From Mucilaginibacter_A sp050954285 (GTDB lineage Bacteria > Bacteroidota > Bacteroidia > Sphingobacteriales > Sphingobacteriaceae), in NCBI GenBank assembly GCA_050954285.1, contig JBPBPL010000009.1:124001-188000 (forward strand): a stretch of 64,000 nt of DNA. The letters are read 5' to 3'. A program made the position numbers and the translations under genes. Positions 17,078 to 25,487 of this stretch are shown piece after piece. Position 1 is the first letter of the stretch. Each line of letters starts with the position of its first letter. Under the pieces are notes generated by a model. That model had not been told where the DNA came from and made no database searches. It saw nothing but the letters and a program-made list of their open reading frames with translations.

Positions 17078-17106
17078 TTTGATAAAATTGAACATAAATA
17101 CCTTTG
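17078..17106 (+). promoter_or_regulatory. Candidate Bacteroidota promoter
   Basis: TTTG at 17078-17081 and TACCTTTG at 17099-17106 match the -33 TTTG and -7 TAnnTTTG elements with a 17-base spacer. The ATG at 17116 is only ten bases beyond, so the transcript would have almost no leader. Confidence 0.55.
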
Positions 17107-17115
17107 AATTTTAAA

Positions 17116-18171
17116 ATGATTACAGAATTACAAGCCGTAAAAGAACCTCAATTAACTGCGTTTAAGCAACCCAAAATGGTGCAGGGAGTGGATATGAGCA
17201 AGCTGATGGGCACGCCGCATTTATTTTGCCGCTATTGCGATACCCGTGAAGGTTTTACAATTGTGCCGCTTGGAACAATGACTTTTCAGCCTGATGGCCG
17301 GATTACCGGCTACAGCCATCCGAACGAAGGCTACTGGCAACCTTACGAATATGGAACAGTTGGCTCGGACGAAGCCTTTGCTTTTGTAGGGGCTGGAAAC
17401 CGGTTTATCCCAAGCTCTACCTGGCAACAAACTTTTGCTGATATGCCAATTGGTTTTTACTGTGGCGAACCGGAAATGCCCCAGAAGCTTTGCCTAGTGC
17501 CGAACACTAAAAATACCGGTGAGGCAGAAATTATCTATGTGATTGCCACTTGTCTTCCTTTTTATCAGAAAACCATTCCTAAGCTGTTGCATGATTTACT
17601 GGAGGAAGGCATCGAACCTTCCCGGATAAAAATAGTGATCAACGGCTGCAAACAAAATGAAGATAAAATTATCAATGGCGTTTCTTATGCTTATAGCACA
17701 CATAATGCCTGGGAATTAACGGCTCTTTACGAAGCACCTTTGCGCTGGCAGTTTGATTATGCCATGCTGATCCATGATACGAATGAGATTTATCCGGGAT
17801 TTAAGCGGAGGGTGGAAGGTTTTAACACACACCTGAAATGGGACCACCTGCCTGCTACGCCGATGGCACGCTGCCTGTTGGGTTTATACGCGCATGATTT
17901 TTTGCTGCGGACGAACGATTGGCTGAAGAAAGTGGATAATATCAGCAAGAAGGATGCAATTATTGCTGAAGTGGCCGGGGAACTGATTCACCGTGCCAAA
18001 TCGGTTTTCGTAATGAGTGATCCGGAAAGTAATGGTGGCGTTCGGACAACAGAATGGCGCGAAACGGCCGACTTTTTTAACTCCGGTACGTTGCGTGTTC
18101 GCCGTGTGTTCCCAGCCATCAATCTGCATAAGTTTACACATATTGATTTAGTGGATGCGGTAAGTTTATAA
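17116..18171 (+). CDS. Hypothetical protein with possible glycosyltransferase-A-like core
   Basis: 351 residues from the ATG at 17116 (a TTG four codons upstream overlaps the -7 element and is less likely). An early CRYCD stretch looks like half of a zinc site. From about residue 135, EIIYVIATCLPFYQKTIPKL and RIKIVINGCKQNED, then FDYAMLIHDTNEIYPGF, follow the strand-helix-strand pattern and acidic centre of GT-A nucleotide-sugar enzymes. I do not recognise a named family. It is a single gene between a promoter and a strong terminator, so it is probably monocistronic. Confidence 0.6.
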   Translation: MITELQAVKEPQLTAFKQPKMVQGVDMSKLMGTPHLFCRYCDTREGFTIVPLGTMTFQPDGRITGYSHPNEGYWQPYEYGTVGSDEAFAFVGAGNRFIPSSTWQQTFADMPIGFYCGEPEMPQKLCLVPNTKNTGEAEIIYVIATCLPFYQKTIPKLLHDLLEEGIEPSRIKIVINGCKQNEDKIINGVSYAYSTHNAWELTALYEAPLRWQFDYAMLIHDTNEIYPGFKRRVEGFNTHLKWDHLPATPMARCLLGLYAHDFLLRTNDWLKKVDNISKKDAIIAEVAGELIHRAKSVFVMSDPESNGGVRTTEWRETADFFNSGTLRVRRVFPAINLHKFTHIDLVDAVSL

Positions 18172-18192
18172 TTTCCGGAGCGTTAACAACAC

Positions 18193-18232
18193 AAAAAAGC
18201 CTGAACTTTTAGTAAAAGTTCAGGCTTTTTTT
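18193..18232. terminator. Bidirectional terminator between convergent genes
   Basis: A perfect 18-bp stem (18193-18210 with 18214-18231) around a 3-base loop, core GCCTGAAC/GTTCAGGC, with A-run and T-run on its flanks. It serves the plus-strand gene ending at 18171 and the minus-strand SDR gene. Confidence 0.93.
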
Positions 18233-18249
18233 AGCAGGTAAATTTCAGG

Positions 18250-19104
18250 TTATCTTTCAGATTCCGGGAAATCTGCACTTAGCGTCAGTTCTTTATTGGA
18301 TTCGAAATCTGCCTTCATCATATCCAATTTTTCTAAAGCCATTTTGTAGGCCGGTTCTCCCAAAAGCAAACGCAGGTGATGGTTTTCTGCTTCAACAGCT
18401 TCGATAATAGCCTCACAGCCACGCACCGGATCGCCTTGCTGCTTGCCGCTACCTTTCTGGCTGGCTTCCATGCGTTTGCCCACCGTTTCCTGGTAATCAT
18501 CAATTTGTACCGGTGTTCTTGAAGTTGAACGGCCTGCCCAATCCGTGCGGAAAGGCCCTGGTTCAACCAATAAAACTTTAATGCCCAGCGGGGCTACTTC
18601 TAAGGATAAAGATTCTGATAAACCTTCTACCGCAAATTTAGTAGCGTGATAAAAGCCGGTAGAAGTGAATGACCGCAAGCCACCAATAGAAGAAAAGTTA
18701 ATGATGTGGCCATGTTTTTGTTCGCGCATTTTTGGTAAAACTGCTTGAATTACGTTAACTAATCCGAAGAAATTAGTTTCAAATTGTGCCCGTATTTTTT
18801 CTTCTTCCCCTTCTTCAATGCTGGTAAAATAACCGTAACCGGCGTTGTTCACCAATACATCAATCTTCCCAAAAGTATCCTCTGCTTTAGCAACAGCTTC
18901 TGTAACTTGCTTTCTGTCAGTTACATCTAACGATAAAACTAAAGTTGTAGCACCATAACCTTCAGCAATATCTTTTATCTGATCTGTGTTTCTGGCGGTG
19001 ATTACAGCGTTCCAGCCTTTTTGCAAAACCAATTTGGCAAGTTCCCGGCCAAAACCGGTAGAGCAACCGGTGATAAACCAAACCGGATTGTTATTATTTT
19101 TCAT
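18250..19104 (-). CDS. Short-chain dehydrogenase/reductase (SDR)
   Basis: 284 residues from the ATG at 19104; an upstream in-frame ATG at 19134 would add ten residues without homology to the family. WFITGCSTGFGRELAKLVL is the TGxxxGxG cofactor loop, VLVNNAGYGYF the NNAG motif, and GFYHATKFAVEGLSE the catalytic YxxxK with the preceding Ser in INFSSIGG. The charge after the second strand (TARN) favours NADPH. It belongs to the broad classical SDR group that acts on alcohols and ketones; the substrate is unknown. A terminator separates it from the convergent gene on its left. Confidence 0.9.
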   Translation of the reverse strand: MKNNNNPVWFITGCSTGFGRELAKLVLQKGWNAVITARNTDQIKDIAEGYGATTLVLSLDVTDRKQVTEAVAKAEDTFGKIDVLVNNAGYGYFTSIEEGEEEKIRAQFETNFFGLVNVIQAVLPKMREQKHGHIINFSSIGGLRSFTSTGFYHATKFAVEGLSESLSLEVAPLGIKVLLVEPGPFRTDWAGRSTSRTPVQIDDYQETVGKRMEASQKGSGKQQGDPVRGCEAIIEAVEAENHHLRLLLGEPAYKMALEKLDMMKADFESNKELTLSADFPESER

Positions 19105-19197
19105 AATGTTTAACGTTCGTTTGTGGTTAAACACCAGTTTTGGACTGCTTGTTTGTCTGTTTTTTTCAGTTTTGTCTGCAAAGTCAAATTAAATTAA

Positions 19198-19221
19198 CTA
19201 CTTCTTTTACCAGGTAAAAAT
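19198..19221 (+). repeat. Single copy of the dispersed repeat
   Basis: ACTACTTCTTTTACCAGG then TAAAAATA. The internal palindrome TTTTACC-A-GGTAAAA is perfect. It lies between the divergent SDR gene and the small gene at 19271. Confidence 0.75.
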
Positions 19222-19270
19222 AGGACATAACCCAAATGCTTCGCTTGCGTAAAAAACCAAAACACAAAAT

Positions 19271-19543
19271 ATGAATAAGGTTAATGCAGTTGCAGTGGAG
19301 TTTTTAGATGCGTTGGCTGAGATAGAATTTCAAAACCTTACGTTTTTTATCACCAGAGAGCCGCGAATGCTCAATGATGCTTACGACAAACTTAAAAATC
19401 ATTACTGGTTTGCGATAGAAAAAGGTACGCCGGTGTTTGGCTTTTTCAATCAATCGGATTTGCCGGTAGAAATCAGAATGCGCTGCCTGGCCAATTATGC
19501 GCATTATTTTCCGGAAGGGTATATTTATGGCAACAGCTTTTAA
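19271..19543 (+). CDS. Small hypothetical cytoplasmic protein
   Basis: 90 residues, no signal peptide and no membrane segment. Composition is rich in aromatic residues (FFITREPRMLNDAYDKLKNH, YWFAIEKGTPVFGFFNQ), suggesting a compact alpha/beta fold. I do not recognise a family. Codon use resembles the neighbours, and the frame ends just before a convergent gene, which supports it as real. Confidence 0.55.
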   Translation: MNKVNAVAVEFLDALAEIEFQNLTFFITREPRMLNDAYDKLKNHYWFAIEKGTPVFGFFNQSDLPVEIRMRCLANYAHYFPEGYIYGNSF

Positions 19544-19576
19544 GTTGAACAGAAGCTGTATTTCAGAACATAAAAA

Positions 19577-19948
19577 TCAGATTTTGGTAAAAACAGTATT
19601 TTTATCTGCTCCGGTTCTGGCTTTTATCCATTGGTGGTTGATCAGTTCTTCGTTGCTGAAATAATGTAATTCGTTATCTTTCAGTACAAATTTAATTTTG
19701 TGATAAGTAACTGCTCCGCGCGAATCATCCCGCTCTTTGATGATTAAAGTATCTTTAGAAATACTATAACACCCACGATATGTTTGGGCTGATTTTGTGT
19801 TGTAACGTACTGCATAATTGCTGCCGCGAAGGTTGATGGATGCAACATATTTATTTGAAACCTTGCTTACCCAGTTGGTATTTTCAAAATGTTTAGCCGG
19901 GTGGTAAACAGCGGCAAAAAATGAAACCGAAAGCAGTAATATTCTCAT
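19577..19948 (-). CDS. Small secreted hypothetical protein
   Basis: 123 residues. MRILLLSVSFFAAVYH is a signal-like N-terminus. The rest alternates short polar and hydrophobic strands (NYAVRYNTKSAQTYRGCYSI, DTLIIKERDDSRGAVTYHKI, FVLKDNELHYFS), like the small lipocalin-like extracytoplasmic proteins common in Bacteroidota. No catalytic motif is seen. The 3' end carries a sister-form repeat copy (about 19586-19599) that runs through the last codons. Confidence 0.55.
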   Translation of the reverse strand: MRILLLSVSFFAAVYHPAKHFENTNWVSKVSNKYVASINLRGSNYAVRYNTKSAQTYRGCYSISKDTLIIKERDDSRGAVTYHKIKFVLKDNELHYFSNEELINHQWIKARTGADKNTVFTKI

Positions 19949-20095
19949 TATAAATAACTTAAGGGCTAAAAAAAGCGGTGATTTCCTGAGAGCACTTATA
20001 CGAAATGTTTTTTGCAGGGTTACAAAAAAGTTTAGCCTTTTTAGTTGAATAAATTTTGGTTTCTGATAATTAGGATAGCAAATTTGTAATTACTG

Positions 20096-20186
20096 ATGCT
20101 GTTTTTATTAGCCTGAAATTGGGTTCCTATTTTCCGAAAATTCATACAAAAGCTTCAGCCTGAATTTTACCTGATAAAAGAAGCAT
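20096..20186. repeat. Inverted pair of the dispersed repeat in a gene-free gap
   Basis: Left unit ATGCTGTTTTTATT from 20096; right unit ATGCTTCTTTTATCAGG then TAAAATT, read from 20186 on the minus strand. The pair spans 91 bases in the 319-base gap between the divergent genes at 19948 and 20268. Otherwise the gap holds only AT-rich DNA. Confidence 0.8.
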
Positions 20187-20267
20187 GCCGGATTTTTCCA
20201 CCGGAAAAAAGCAAAAAATAAAATGGTAAAACCGCAATTTAATTTAAACTTGCATCAAATTATAAGG

Positions 20268-20882
20268 ATGAAAAGTCAGTTAACAATTGTGCGGCACGGC
20301 CAATCGGCTTACAATCTGGAAAATCGTTTTACCGGTTTTGCAGATGTAGATTTAACCAACCAGGGCAGGGAAGAAGCGGCCATGTGCGGCCGCAAACTTA
20401 CCGGAATGCGTTTTGACGATTGTTTTACCTCTGTTTTAAAACGGGCCATTGAAACGTTGAATATTATTCTGGATATCATCAACCAAAAACAGCTTCCAAT
20501 TTTTAAGGATGCAGCATTAAATGAACGTAATTATGGCGATTTGCAAGGTTTAAATAAAGCCGAAACTGCCGAAAAATATGGTGCTGCACAGGTAAATTTG
20601 TGGCGTAGAAGCTTTGATATTGCGCCGCCGGGGGGCGAAAGCCTGAAGCAAACCCAGGAACGGGTGCTGCCTTATTATTACGCCCATATTGAGCCCTTGC
20701 TGCAACAGGGCAAAAACGTGCTGGTTGTGGCACATGGAAACAGTTTGCGTGCACTGATGATGCACCTGGAAAACATCAGTCCGGAGGCTATTTCGCACGT
20801 AGAATTATTAACCGGCGTGCCACGGGTTTATGATTTTGATGATTCCGGAAAAATTTCTTACGTACAACATATTACCAATTAA
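20268..20882 (+). CDS. gpmA: 2,3-bisphosphoglycerate-dependent phosphoglycerate mutase
   Basis: 204 residues from the ATG at 20268, which has an AAGG just ahead; an upstream in-frame ATG at 20223 would add 15 non-conserved residues. LTIVRHGQSAYNLENRFTG is the phosphohistidine motif RHG, ALNERNYGDLQG holds the catalytic Glu, and VVAHGNSLRAL the second His. PPGGESL is also typical. The enzyme interconverts 3- and 2-phosphoglycerate in glycolysis. It is shorter than the roughly 230-250-residue classical form. Confidence 0.9.
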   Translation: MKSQLTIVRHGQSAYNLENRFTGFADVDLTNQGREEAAMCGRKLTGMRFDDCFTSVLKRAIETLNIILDIINQKQLPIFKDAALNERNYGDLQGLNKAETAEKYGAAQVNLWRRSFDIAPPGGESLKQTQERVLPYYYAHIEPLLQQGKNVLVVAHGNSLRALMMHLENISPEAISHVELLTGVPRVYDFDDSGKISYVQHITN

Positions 20883-20960
20883 AAGCAGTATCATTTGCTA
20901 ATTTTTTTGAATTAAAGCCGATCTGCTGAGCCGTTTTGTACGGATCAGCGTATACATGTT

Positions 20961-21851
20961 ATGAACAATTTTTATTCTTTCAGGCAACCGAAAAGGTTGT
21001 TGGGCTGGGTGTTACCTGCCGTTGCTTTAAGTATTATGTTGAATTCCTGCCAGTTTCAGTCAGGATTAACCGCCATGACTACCAGTTCAAAGCCAGCAAC
21101 TGCGAAAACTCCGGCTGCCAAAACAGCCATTGTAAAAGAAGTAAAGCCCGCTGCTGCAACCGTGGTTTTGGGTAGAAAACAAATTCCAGTTTTGTGTTAT
21201 CATCAGATCCGGAACTGGAAACCAACGGATTCTAAAACTGCTAAAGATTATATTGTGCAGGAAAACGATTTCCGCGAGCAGATGAAAATGCTGGCCGATA
21301 GCGGTTACCATACCATTTTGCCAGATCAATTGTATGCCTATTTAAATGAAAATGCAGAGCTGCCAACCAAACCGATCATGCTAACTTTTGATGATACGGA
21401 TTTGGATCAATATACACTGGCAGCTCCGCAGATGAAAAAATACGGTTTTAAAGGTGTATTTTTTATCATGACGGTTTCTTTGGGAAGGCCGCATTATATG
21501 ACTAAAGATGATGTAAAAGAATTATCAGATGATGGAAATGTGATTGCCAGCCACACCTGGGATCATCACAACGTTAAAAAATATCAGGGTCAGGATTGGG
21601 TAACACAGATTGATAAGCCAACTAAAAAGCTGGAAGAAATTACCGGCAAGCCAATTAAATATTTTGCTTATCCGTTTGGGTTATGGAACGAGCAAGCCAT
21701 CCCGGAATTGAAAAAAAGAGGATTTGTTGCAGCTTTCCAGTTATCAGAAAAACGGGATACGGTTGAACCTTTATACACCATCCGGCGCTTGCTGGCCAGC
21801 GGTTACTGGTCGGCGCATACATTGTCCAACAATATTCAGCACAGCTTTTAG
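20961..21851 (+). CDS. Polysaccharide deacetylase (NodB-type) lipoprotein
   Basis: 296 residues. A hydrophobic N-terminus ends in LNSC (Cys30), a likely lipobox, followed by an Ala/Lys/Thr-rich linker to about residue 70. The NodB domain shows VLCYHQIRNW, MLTFDDTDLD (catalytic and metal Asp), ASHTWDHHNV (metal His pair) and FAYPFGLWNE. These enzymes remove N- or O-acetyl groups from cell wall or exopolysaccharides. It is followed at 15 bases by a DUF3820 gene. Confidence 0.9.
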   Translation: MNNFYSFRQPKRLLGWVLPAVALSIMLNSCQFQSGLTAMTTSSKPATAKTPAAKTAIVKEVKPAAATVVLGRKQIPVLCYHQIRNWKPTDSKTAKDYIVQENDFREQMKMLADSGYHTILPDQLYAYLNENAELPTKPIMLTFDDTDLDQYTLAAPQMKKYGFKGVFFIMTVSLGRPHYMTKDDVKELSDDGNVIASHTWDHHNVKKYQGQDWVTQIDKPTKKLEEITGKPIKYFAYPFGLWNEQAIPELKKRGFVAAFQLSEKRDTVEPLYTIRRLLASGYWSAHTLSNNIQHSF

Positions 21852-21866
21852 ATCAGCCTAAACAGC

Positions 21867-22073
21867 ATGAACCCTAAAATATTAACCGATCTGGTAAAAG
21901 TGGAAATGCCTTTCGGAAAATACAAAGGGACTAAAATTTGCAACCTGCCTGTGTATTATTTGGAGTGGTTTAAACAGCAAGGCTTCCCGAAAGGAAGCCT
22001 TGGCATTTTGTTGGAAACCATGCTGGAAATTAAAATGAACGGGTTGGAATACCTGCTTACACCGCTGAAATAA
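21867..22073 (+). CDS. DUF3820 family protein
   Basis: 68 residues. VEMPFGKYKGTKICNLPVYYLEWF is the family signature, a short domain thought to be related to the RNase T / exonuclease-associated 'quorum of growth' type small proteins but without proven function. It starts 15 bases after the deacetylase gene, so the two are probably cotranscribed. Confidence 0.8.
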   Translation: MNPKILTDLVKVEMPFGKYKGTKICNLPVYYLEWFKQQGFPKGSLGILLETMLEIKMNGLEYLLTPLK

Positions 22074-22075
22074 TT

Positions 22076-22321
22076 TTAAAAAGCAGGAGATTTACGCTGA
22101 TCGATCTGATGGCCCAACTCATCTACCCAGCCTGATAAATACGGGTCTGTACCGCTGATTCTTTTCCAGTGGCCGTTTTCATCTTTAAAAATCTCAATCT
22201 CCAGAGAACCATCAATGGAAGAAAAAGTATAATGCTCGCCCGATTTGGGATGCGTTGCGGTACGTACCAAGCCGTCGATCAAACCATCTGTACCGGCCAA
22301 ATTTGTTTCAAAAATCTTCAT
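22076..22321 (-). CDS. Small hypothetical protein
   Basis: 81 residues, no signal or membrane segment. MKIFETNLAGTDGLIDGLVR and EIEIFKDENGHWKRISGTDPYLSGW suggest a small beta-rich fold. It is convergent with DUF3820 with a two-base gap. A repeat pair lies immediately upstream of its start codon (22327-22415), so its promoter must lie in or beyond that pair. Confidence 0.55.
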   Translation of the reverse strand: MKIFETNLAGTDGLIDGLVRTATHPKSGEHYTFSSIDGSLEIEIFKDENGHWKRISGTDPYLSGWVDELGHQIDQRKSPAF

Positions 22322-22326
22322 TGTAT

Positions 22327-22415
22327 ATGCTTCTTTTATCGGATAAAATTCTTCAACAGCAAAACCCGCATTCTGTTTAAATTCTGCCGATAGTTTTAGG
22401 TGATAAAAGAAGCAT
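22327..22415. repeat. Inverted pair of the dispersed repeat upstream of a small gene
   Basis: Left unit ATGCTTCTTTTATCGGA then TAAAATT from 22327, with a perfect internal palindrome TTTTATC-G-GATAAAA. Right unit ATGCTTCTTTTATCACC then TAAAA, read from 22415 on the minus strand. The pair spans 89 bases and fills nearly the whole gap between two minus-strand genes. Confidence 0.88.
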
Positions 22416-22429
22416 CACCGTTTTTATGT

Positions 22430-23047
22430 TCAATTTACCTTGAGCCAGGCTTTCTGTTCGGCATTGTATTTTTTAATGATACGTGCCGGGTTTCCTGCGG
22501 CAATGCAATAATCAGGAACATTTTTGGTAACAACCGCACCAGCTGCAATTACGCAGTGTTTGCCAATGGTAATGCCAGCCGTAACCACCACGTTGGCGCC
22601 AATCCAGCAATCATCCGCAATCCTGATAGGAGCAGTACGCACACCTTGCGCCTGTATGGGCAGGCTAACGTCTTCATAATTATGGTTTAACCCACTGATA
22701 ACTACGTTTTGGGCGATGATAACATTATTGCCAATTTTCAGCGGCCCAATCAGCACGTTGCTCATCCCGATGGTGGCGTTTTCGCCAATCAGCACATCAC
22801 CAACGCCATTGTTAATCGTACAAAAATCTTCAATAACCGCATTTTTACCCATTTCAAAGCGGTTGAACGGAAATACATCCATTCGGGTGCGGCGGCGCAC
22901 TCGGCTACCTGCTTTTTTTTGGTGGAATAAAGGATTAACCAGCCATTTTACCCAGGTGCGCGGCCGTGCCTGCCCGGTTGGAATTAGCGTCCAGTGGACA
23001 AATTTTTTTAAAGAAGGATTATTTTGAAGCGCATCTTTCAGACCCAT
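22430..23047 (-). CDS. Hexapeptide-repeat acetyltransferase (WcaF/VatD-like)
   Basis: 205 residues. A left-handed beta-helix is visible from about residue 65 on as repeated [LIV]-G-x4 units: VIEDFCTINNGVGDVLIGEN, IGMSNVLIGPLKIGNNVIIAQN, IADDCWIGANVVVTAGITIG, HCVIAAGAVVTKNVPDYCIAAGNPA. The catalytic His of this family probably lies in LNHNYED. Such enzymes acetylate sugars in surface polysaccharides. It lies just upstream, on the other strand, of the exopolysaccharide operon that begins at 23317. Confidence 0.85.
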   Translation of the reverse strand: MGLKDALQNNPSLKKFVHWTLIPTGQARPRTWVKWLVNPLFHQKKAGSRVRRRTRMDVFPFNRFEMGKNAVIEDFCTINNGVGDVLIGENATIGMSNVLIGPLKIGNNVIIAQNVVISGLNHNYEDVSLPIQAQGVRTAPIRIADDCWIGANVVVTAGITIGKHCVIAAGAVVTKNVPDYCIAAGNPARIIKKYNAEQKAWLKVN

Positions 23048-23163
23048 TTTGATCCGGTTTTAATTAATATTTAATTCTTTTTGATAACCCTCTGCCGCAA
23101 CACACGTACAAGCAAATGATCATCAGGAAGTAGCGGAAGTGAGTGATTTCAGCTGTAAACATC

Positions 23164-23177
23164 GATAAAAACAGCAT
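23164..23177 (-). repeat. Weak copy of the dispersed repeat, sister form
   Basis: Read from 23177 on the minus strand it is ATGCTGTTTTTATC, but the downstream TAAAWTT part is poor. It lies in the gap between the acetyltransferase and the divergent response regulator. Confidence 0.5.
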
Positions 23178-23316
23178 CACTTCAACCCTTATTCCGGCAT
23201 ACCTATACGATAACGTATGCTAAATGTTATCAAATTAAATTACAGTTAAGTAATTGACAGTTAATAATTTATACTTAGCATTCCTTGTACAGAAACGGAT
23301 TATAAGTTAAAGCAAC

Positions 23317-23706
23317 ATGCAGCATAAAAGAAAACAGATTTTGGTGGTTGATGATGATTTAAGCATCCTGAAACTGCTCAATTTTATTTTATCCAAAGAG
23401 TATGAGGTGGTGATGAAAGCCAGCGGCATCGAGGCTTTTAGCTGGCTAGAAGAAGGCAACTACCCGGAACTGATTATTTCGGATTTGCAGATGCCTTATT
23501 TTGATGGCACTTCCTTCATCCGGAACCTTAAAATCAGTGGTTTTTATCGGGATACACCTGTAATCGTACTCTCTGGCGCAGATGATATTAAAGAGCAGGT
23601 ACAAAATATTTCTTTTTCGGTAGAAGGCTATCTTAATAAACCGTTTAATCCGGCTGGGCTAAAAGAAATCATCCAACAAGTATTTAACAGTATAAAAACA
23701 GTATGA
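23317..23706 (+). CDS. Stand-alone response regulator receiver
   Basis: 129 residues, one receiver domain and no output domain. The acidic pair is in ILVVDDDLS, the phosphoacceptor Asp in LIISDLQMPYFDG, the Thr/Ser position in VIVLSGADD and the Lys in YLNKPF, so it looks fully active. The stop codon overlaps the ATG of the next gene (ATGA), so the two are translationally coupled. The next protein begins with a degenerate receiver, which suggests the pair may interact to control polysaccharide initiation (inference). Confidence 0.92.
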   Translation: MQHKRKQILVVDDDLSILKLLNFILSKEYEVVMKASGIEAFSWLEEGNYPELIISDLQMPYFDGTSFIRNLKISGFYRDTPVIVLSGADDIKEQVQNISFSVEGYLNKPFNPAGLKEIIQQVFNSIKTV

Positions 23707-24785
23707 CCTATAATAATCGGAATGCTTATAGTACCAACAAGCTTCGGGTTGCCTATTCGGGTAGTGCGCTAACAGATTATATTTATGAAAACCTGGGCGA
23801 TAAGTTCCAGATTTTTACCAGCGCAACCTCCGCGCAATTTAATGATTATTTGGCCGAACAATCTCTGAATTCATTACCCGAAGTAATTTTGCTGGAGGTT
23901 GATGAGCAGGAAAACTGTTTTAAGCTGGTTGAAAACATCCGCAGTAATGCTTTGCTAAAAAGCTTGATTATTGTTTTGCTGGCTTCCAAACCAAATAATA
24001 GCTGGAAGGAAAAAGCCCAAAAACTCAAAATTCACGATTATTATACTTACCCTTTTTCGTATGAGGAACTGAGCGAGCGGCTGGACTTTTTGGTTAGGTT
24101 TAAATTAATAAAACCTAACCTAACCAACCTGGATGATAAAGAAGCGCCCACTTACCAGATACCAAAAAGCAAACGCATTTTTGACGTAGTTTTTTCGTTG
24201 AGCTGCCTGCTGATTTTACTGCCTCTGTTTGTGCTGGTAGCTGCGCTGATTGCAATTGAATCCCGTGGAAGCATTGTGTATAAAAGCAAACGCGTGGGCA
24301 CGGGCTATAAAATTTTTGATTTTTACAAATTCCGATCTATGCGCAGCAATGCAGATGCGCAACTAATTGATCTTTCAGATCTTAACCAATATACAGCTAC
24401 TGATGATAAAACCGGCAAATCAATTTTCGTAAAGCTTAAAAATGATCCGCGCGTAACCAGAGTGGGCGAATTTTTACGCAAAACCAGTATTGATGAACTG
24501 CCGCAGCTTTTTAATATCCTGAAGGGTGACATGAGTGTGGTGGGCAACCGGCCACTGCCGCTTTATGAGGCCGAGCAACTGACTTCTAACGAGTGGGCAA
24601 CCCGCTTTTTAGGACCAGCCGGGTTAACGGGTTTGTGGCAAATTAGCAGGCGCGGGCGAGAAGATATGTCTGAACGGGAACGCAAAAAACTTGATAATTT
24701 TTATGCGCGCAACTATTCGTTTTGGTTCGACCTGAAAATAATTATGGGAACATTTCCGGCCTTGTTTCAAAAAGAAAAAGTTTAA
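23703..24785 (+). CDS. Pseudo-receiver fused to a polyprenyl-phosphate sugar transferase (initiating enzyme)
   Basis: 360 residues. Residues about 15-130 follow the receiver pattern (RVAYSGSALTDYIYE, VILLEVDEQE, LIIVLLASKP, HDYYTYPFS), but the acidic pair is missing and the Lys position is Tyr, so phosphorylation is unlikely. Residues about 155-360 form the bacterial sugar transferase domain. RIFDVVFSLSCLLILLPLFV is the re-entrant membrane helix, SKRVGTGYKIFDFYKFRSM the conserved basic motif, and TSIDELPQLFNILKGDMSVV carries the catalytic Asp-Glu pair. The enzyme loads the first sugar phosphate on undecaprenyl phosphate. Translation is coupled to the preceding response regulator. Confidence 0.92.
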   Translation: MTYNNRNAYSTNKLRVAYSGSALTDYIYENLGDKFQIFTSATSAQFNDYLAEQSLNSLPEVILLEVDEQENCFKLVENIRSNALLKSLIIVLLASKPNNSWKEKAQKLKIHDYYTYPFSYEELSERLDFLVRFKLIKPNLTNLDDKEAPTYQIPKSKRIFDVVFSLSCLLILLPLFVLVAALIAIESRGSIVYKSKRVGTGYKIFDFYKFRSMRSNADAQLIDLSDLNQYTATDDKTGKSIFVKLKNDPRVTRVGEFLRKTSIDELPQLFNILKGDMSVVGNRPLPLYEAEQLTSNEWATRFLGPAGLTGLWQISRRGREDMSERERKKLDNFYARNYSFWFDLKIIMGTFPALFQKEKV

Positions 24786-24788
24786 TAC

Positions 24789-25487
24789 ATGTACAAACGT
24801 TATACTGTTTTTATCATACTTTTTTTGGTAACAATTGCTGCACAGGCACAGGATTCCATGATTTCGGATATTTCTTATCCCTACCTGGAAAAACTGATTA
24901 CTTCTGCCAAAAGCAACTATCCAAGAGTTAAGGCTTTAAAAGACCGAATAGACCTGGCTAAAATTGGTGTAAGCAAAGCAGGGCTTTCCTGGTTTGATTT
25001 TTTTACGTTTTCCTACATTTATCAACCTAATAATACTTTAAATTATACGGTTCCTTCCACAACTTCTACCACCACCAACCGGTTTTTATTTAACGGAATT
25101 CAGCTTGGATTATCCTTAAACCTGGGTTCACTGCTGTTAAAGCCATCCAATATCAAAACCGCTAAAACCGAAGTAAATATTGCAGGCGAGGAGCAAAACG
25201 AATATTTAATTACGCTGACAACCGATGTAAAACGCCGGTATTTTACTTACCTGCTACAGCAAAACCTGGTGAAAATACAAACACAGGCTTATCAGGATAT
25301 GCAAACATCGGTTAAACAGACCAGCTATAAATTTCAAAAAGGTGAAGTTCCTTTTGAAACTTACAACGCTTCATTGCTTAGTGCTTCTACCCGGGCAGAA
25401 CAAAAGTTACAAGCAGAAACCAATTTTTTTATAGCGAAAAGTGAGCTGGAAGCCCTGATAGGAGCAAAATTAGAGGACATTAAATAA
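24789..25487 (+). CDS. Half-size TolC-like outer membrane protein
   Basis: 232 residues with a signal peptide (IILFLVTIAAQAQD). LEKLITSAKSNYPRVKALKDRI and EVNIAGEEQNEYLITLTTDVKRRYFTYLL are the TolC-type helices, separated by a Thr/Asn-rich strand pair like the membrane hairpin. Classical TolC has two such repeats in about 450 residues; this protein has one. Its stop codon overlaps the start of the Wzc-like gene. It may form the outer membrane exit pore of this polysaccharide system in place of a Wza protein (inference). A sister-form repeat copy overlaps the signal peptide (24802). Confidence 0.75.
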   Translation: MYKRYTVFIILFLVTIAAQAQDSMISDISYPYLEKLITSAKSNYPRVKALKDRIDLAKIGVSKAGLSWFDFFTFSYIYQPNNTLNYTVPSTTSTTTNRFLFNGIQLGLSLNLGSLLLKPSNIKTAKTEVNIAGEEQNEYLITLTTDVKRRYFTYLLQQNLVKIQTQAYQDMQTSVKQTSYKFQKGEVPFETYNASLLSASTRAEQKLQAETNFFIAKSELEALIGAKLEDIK

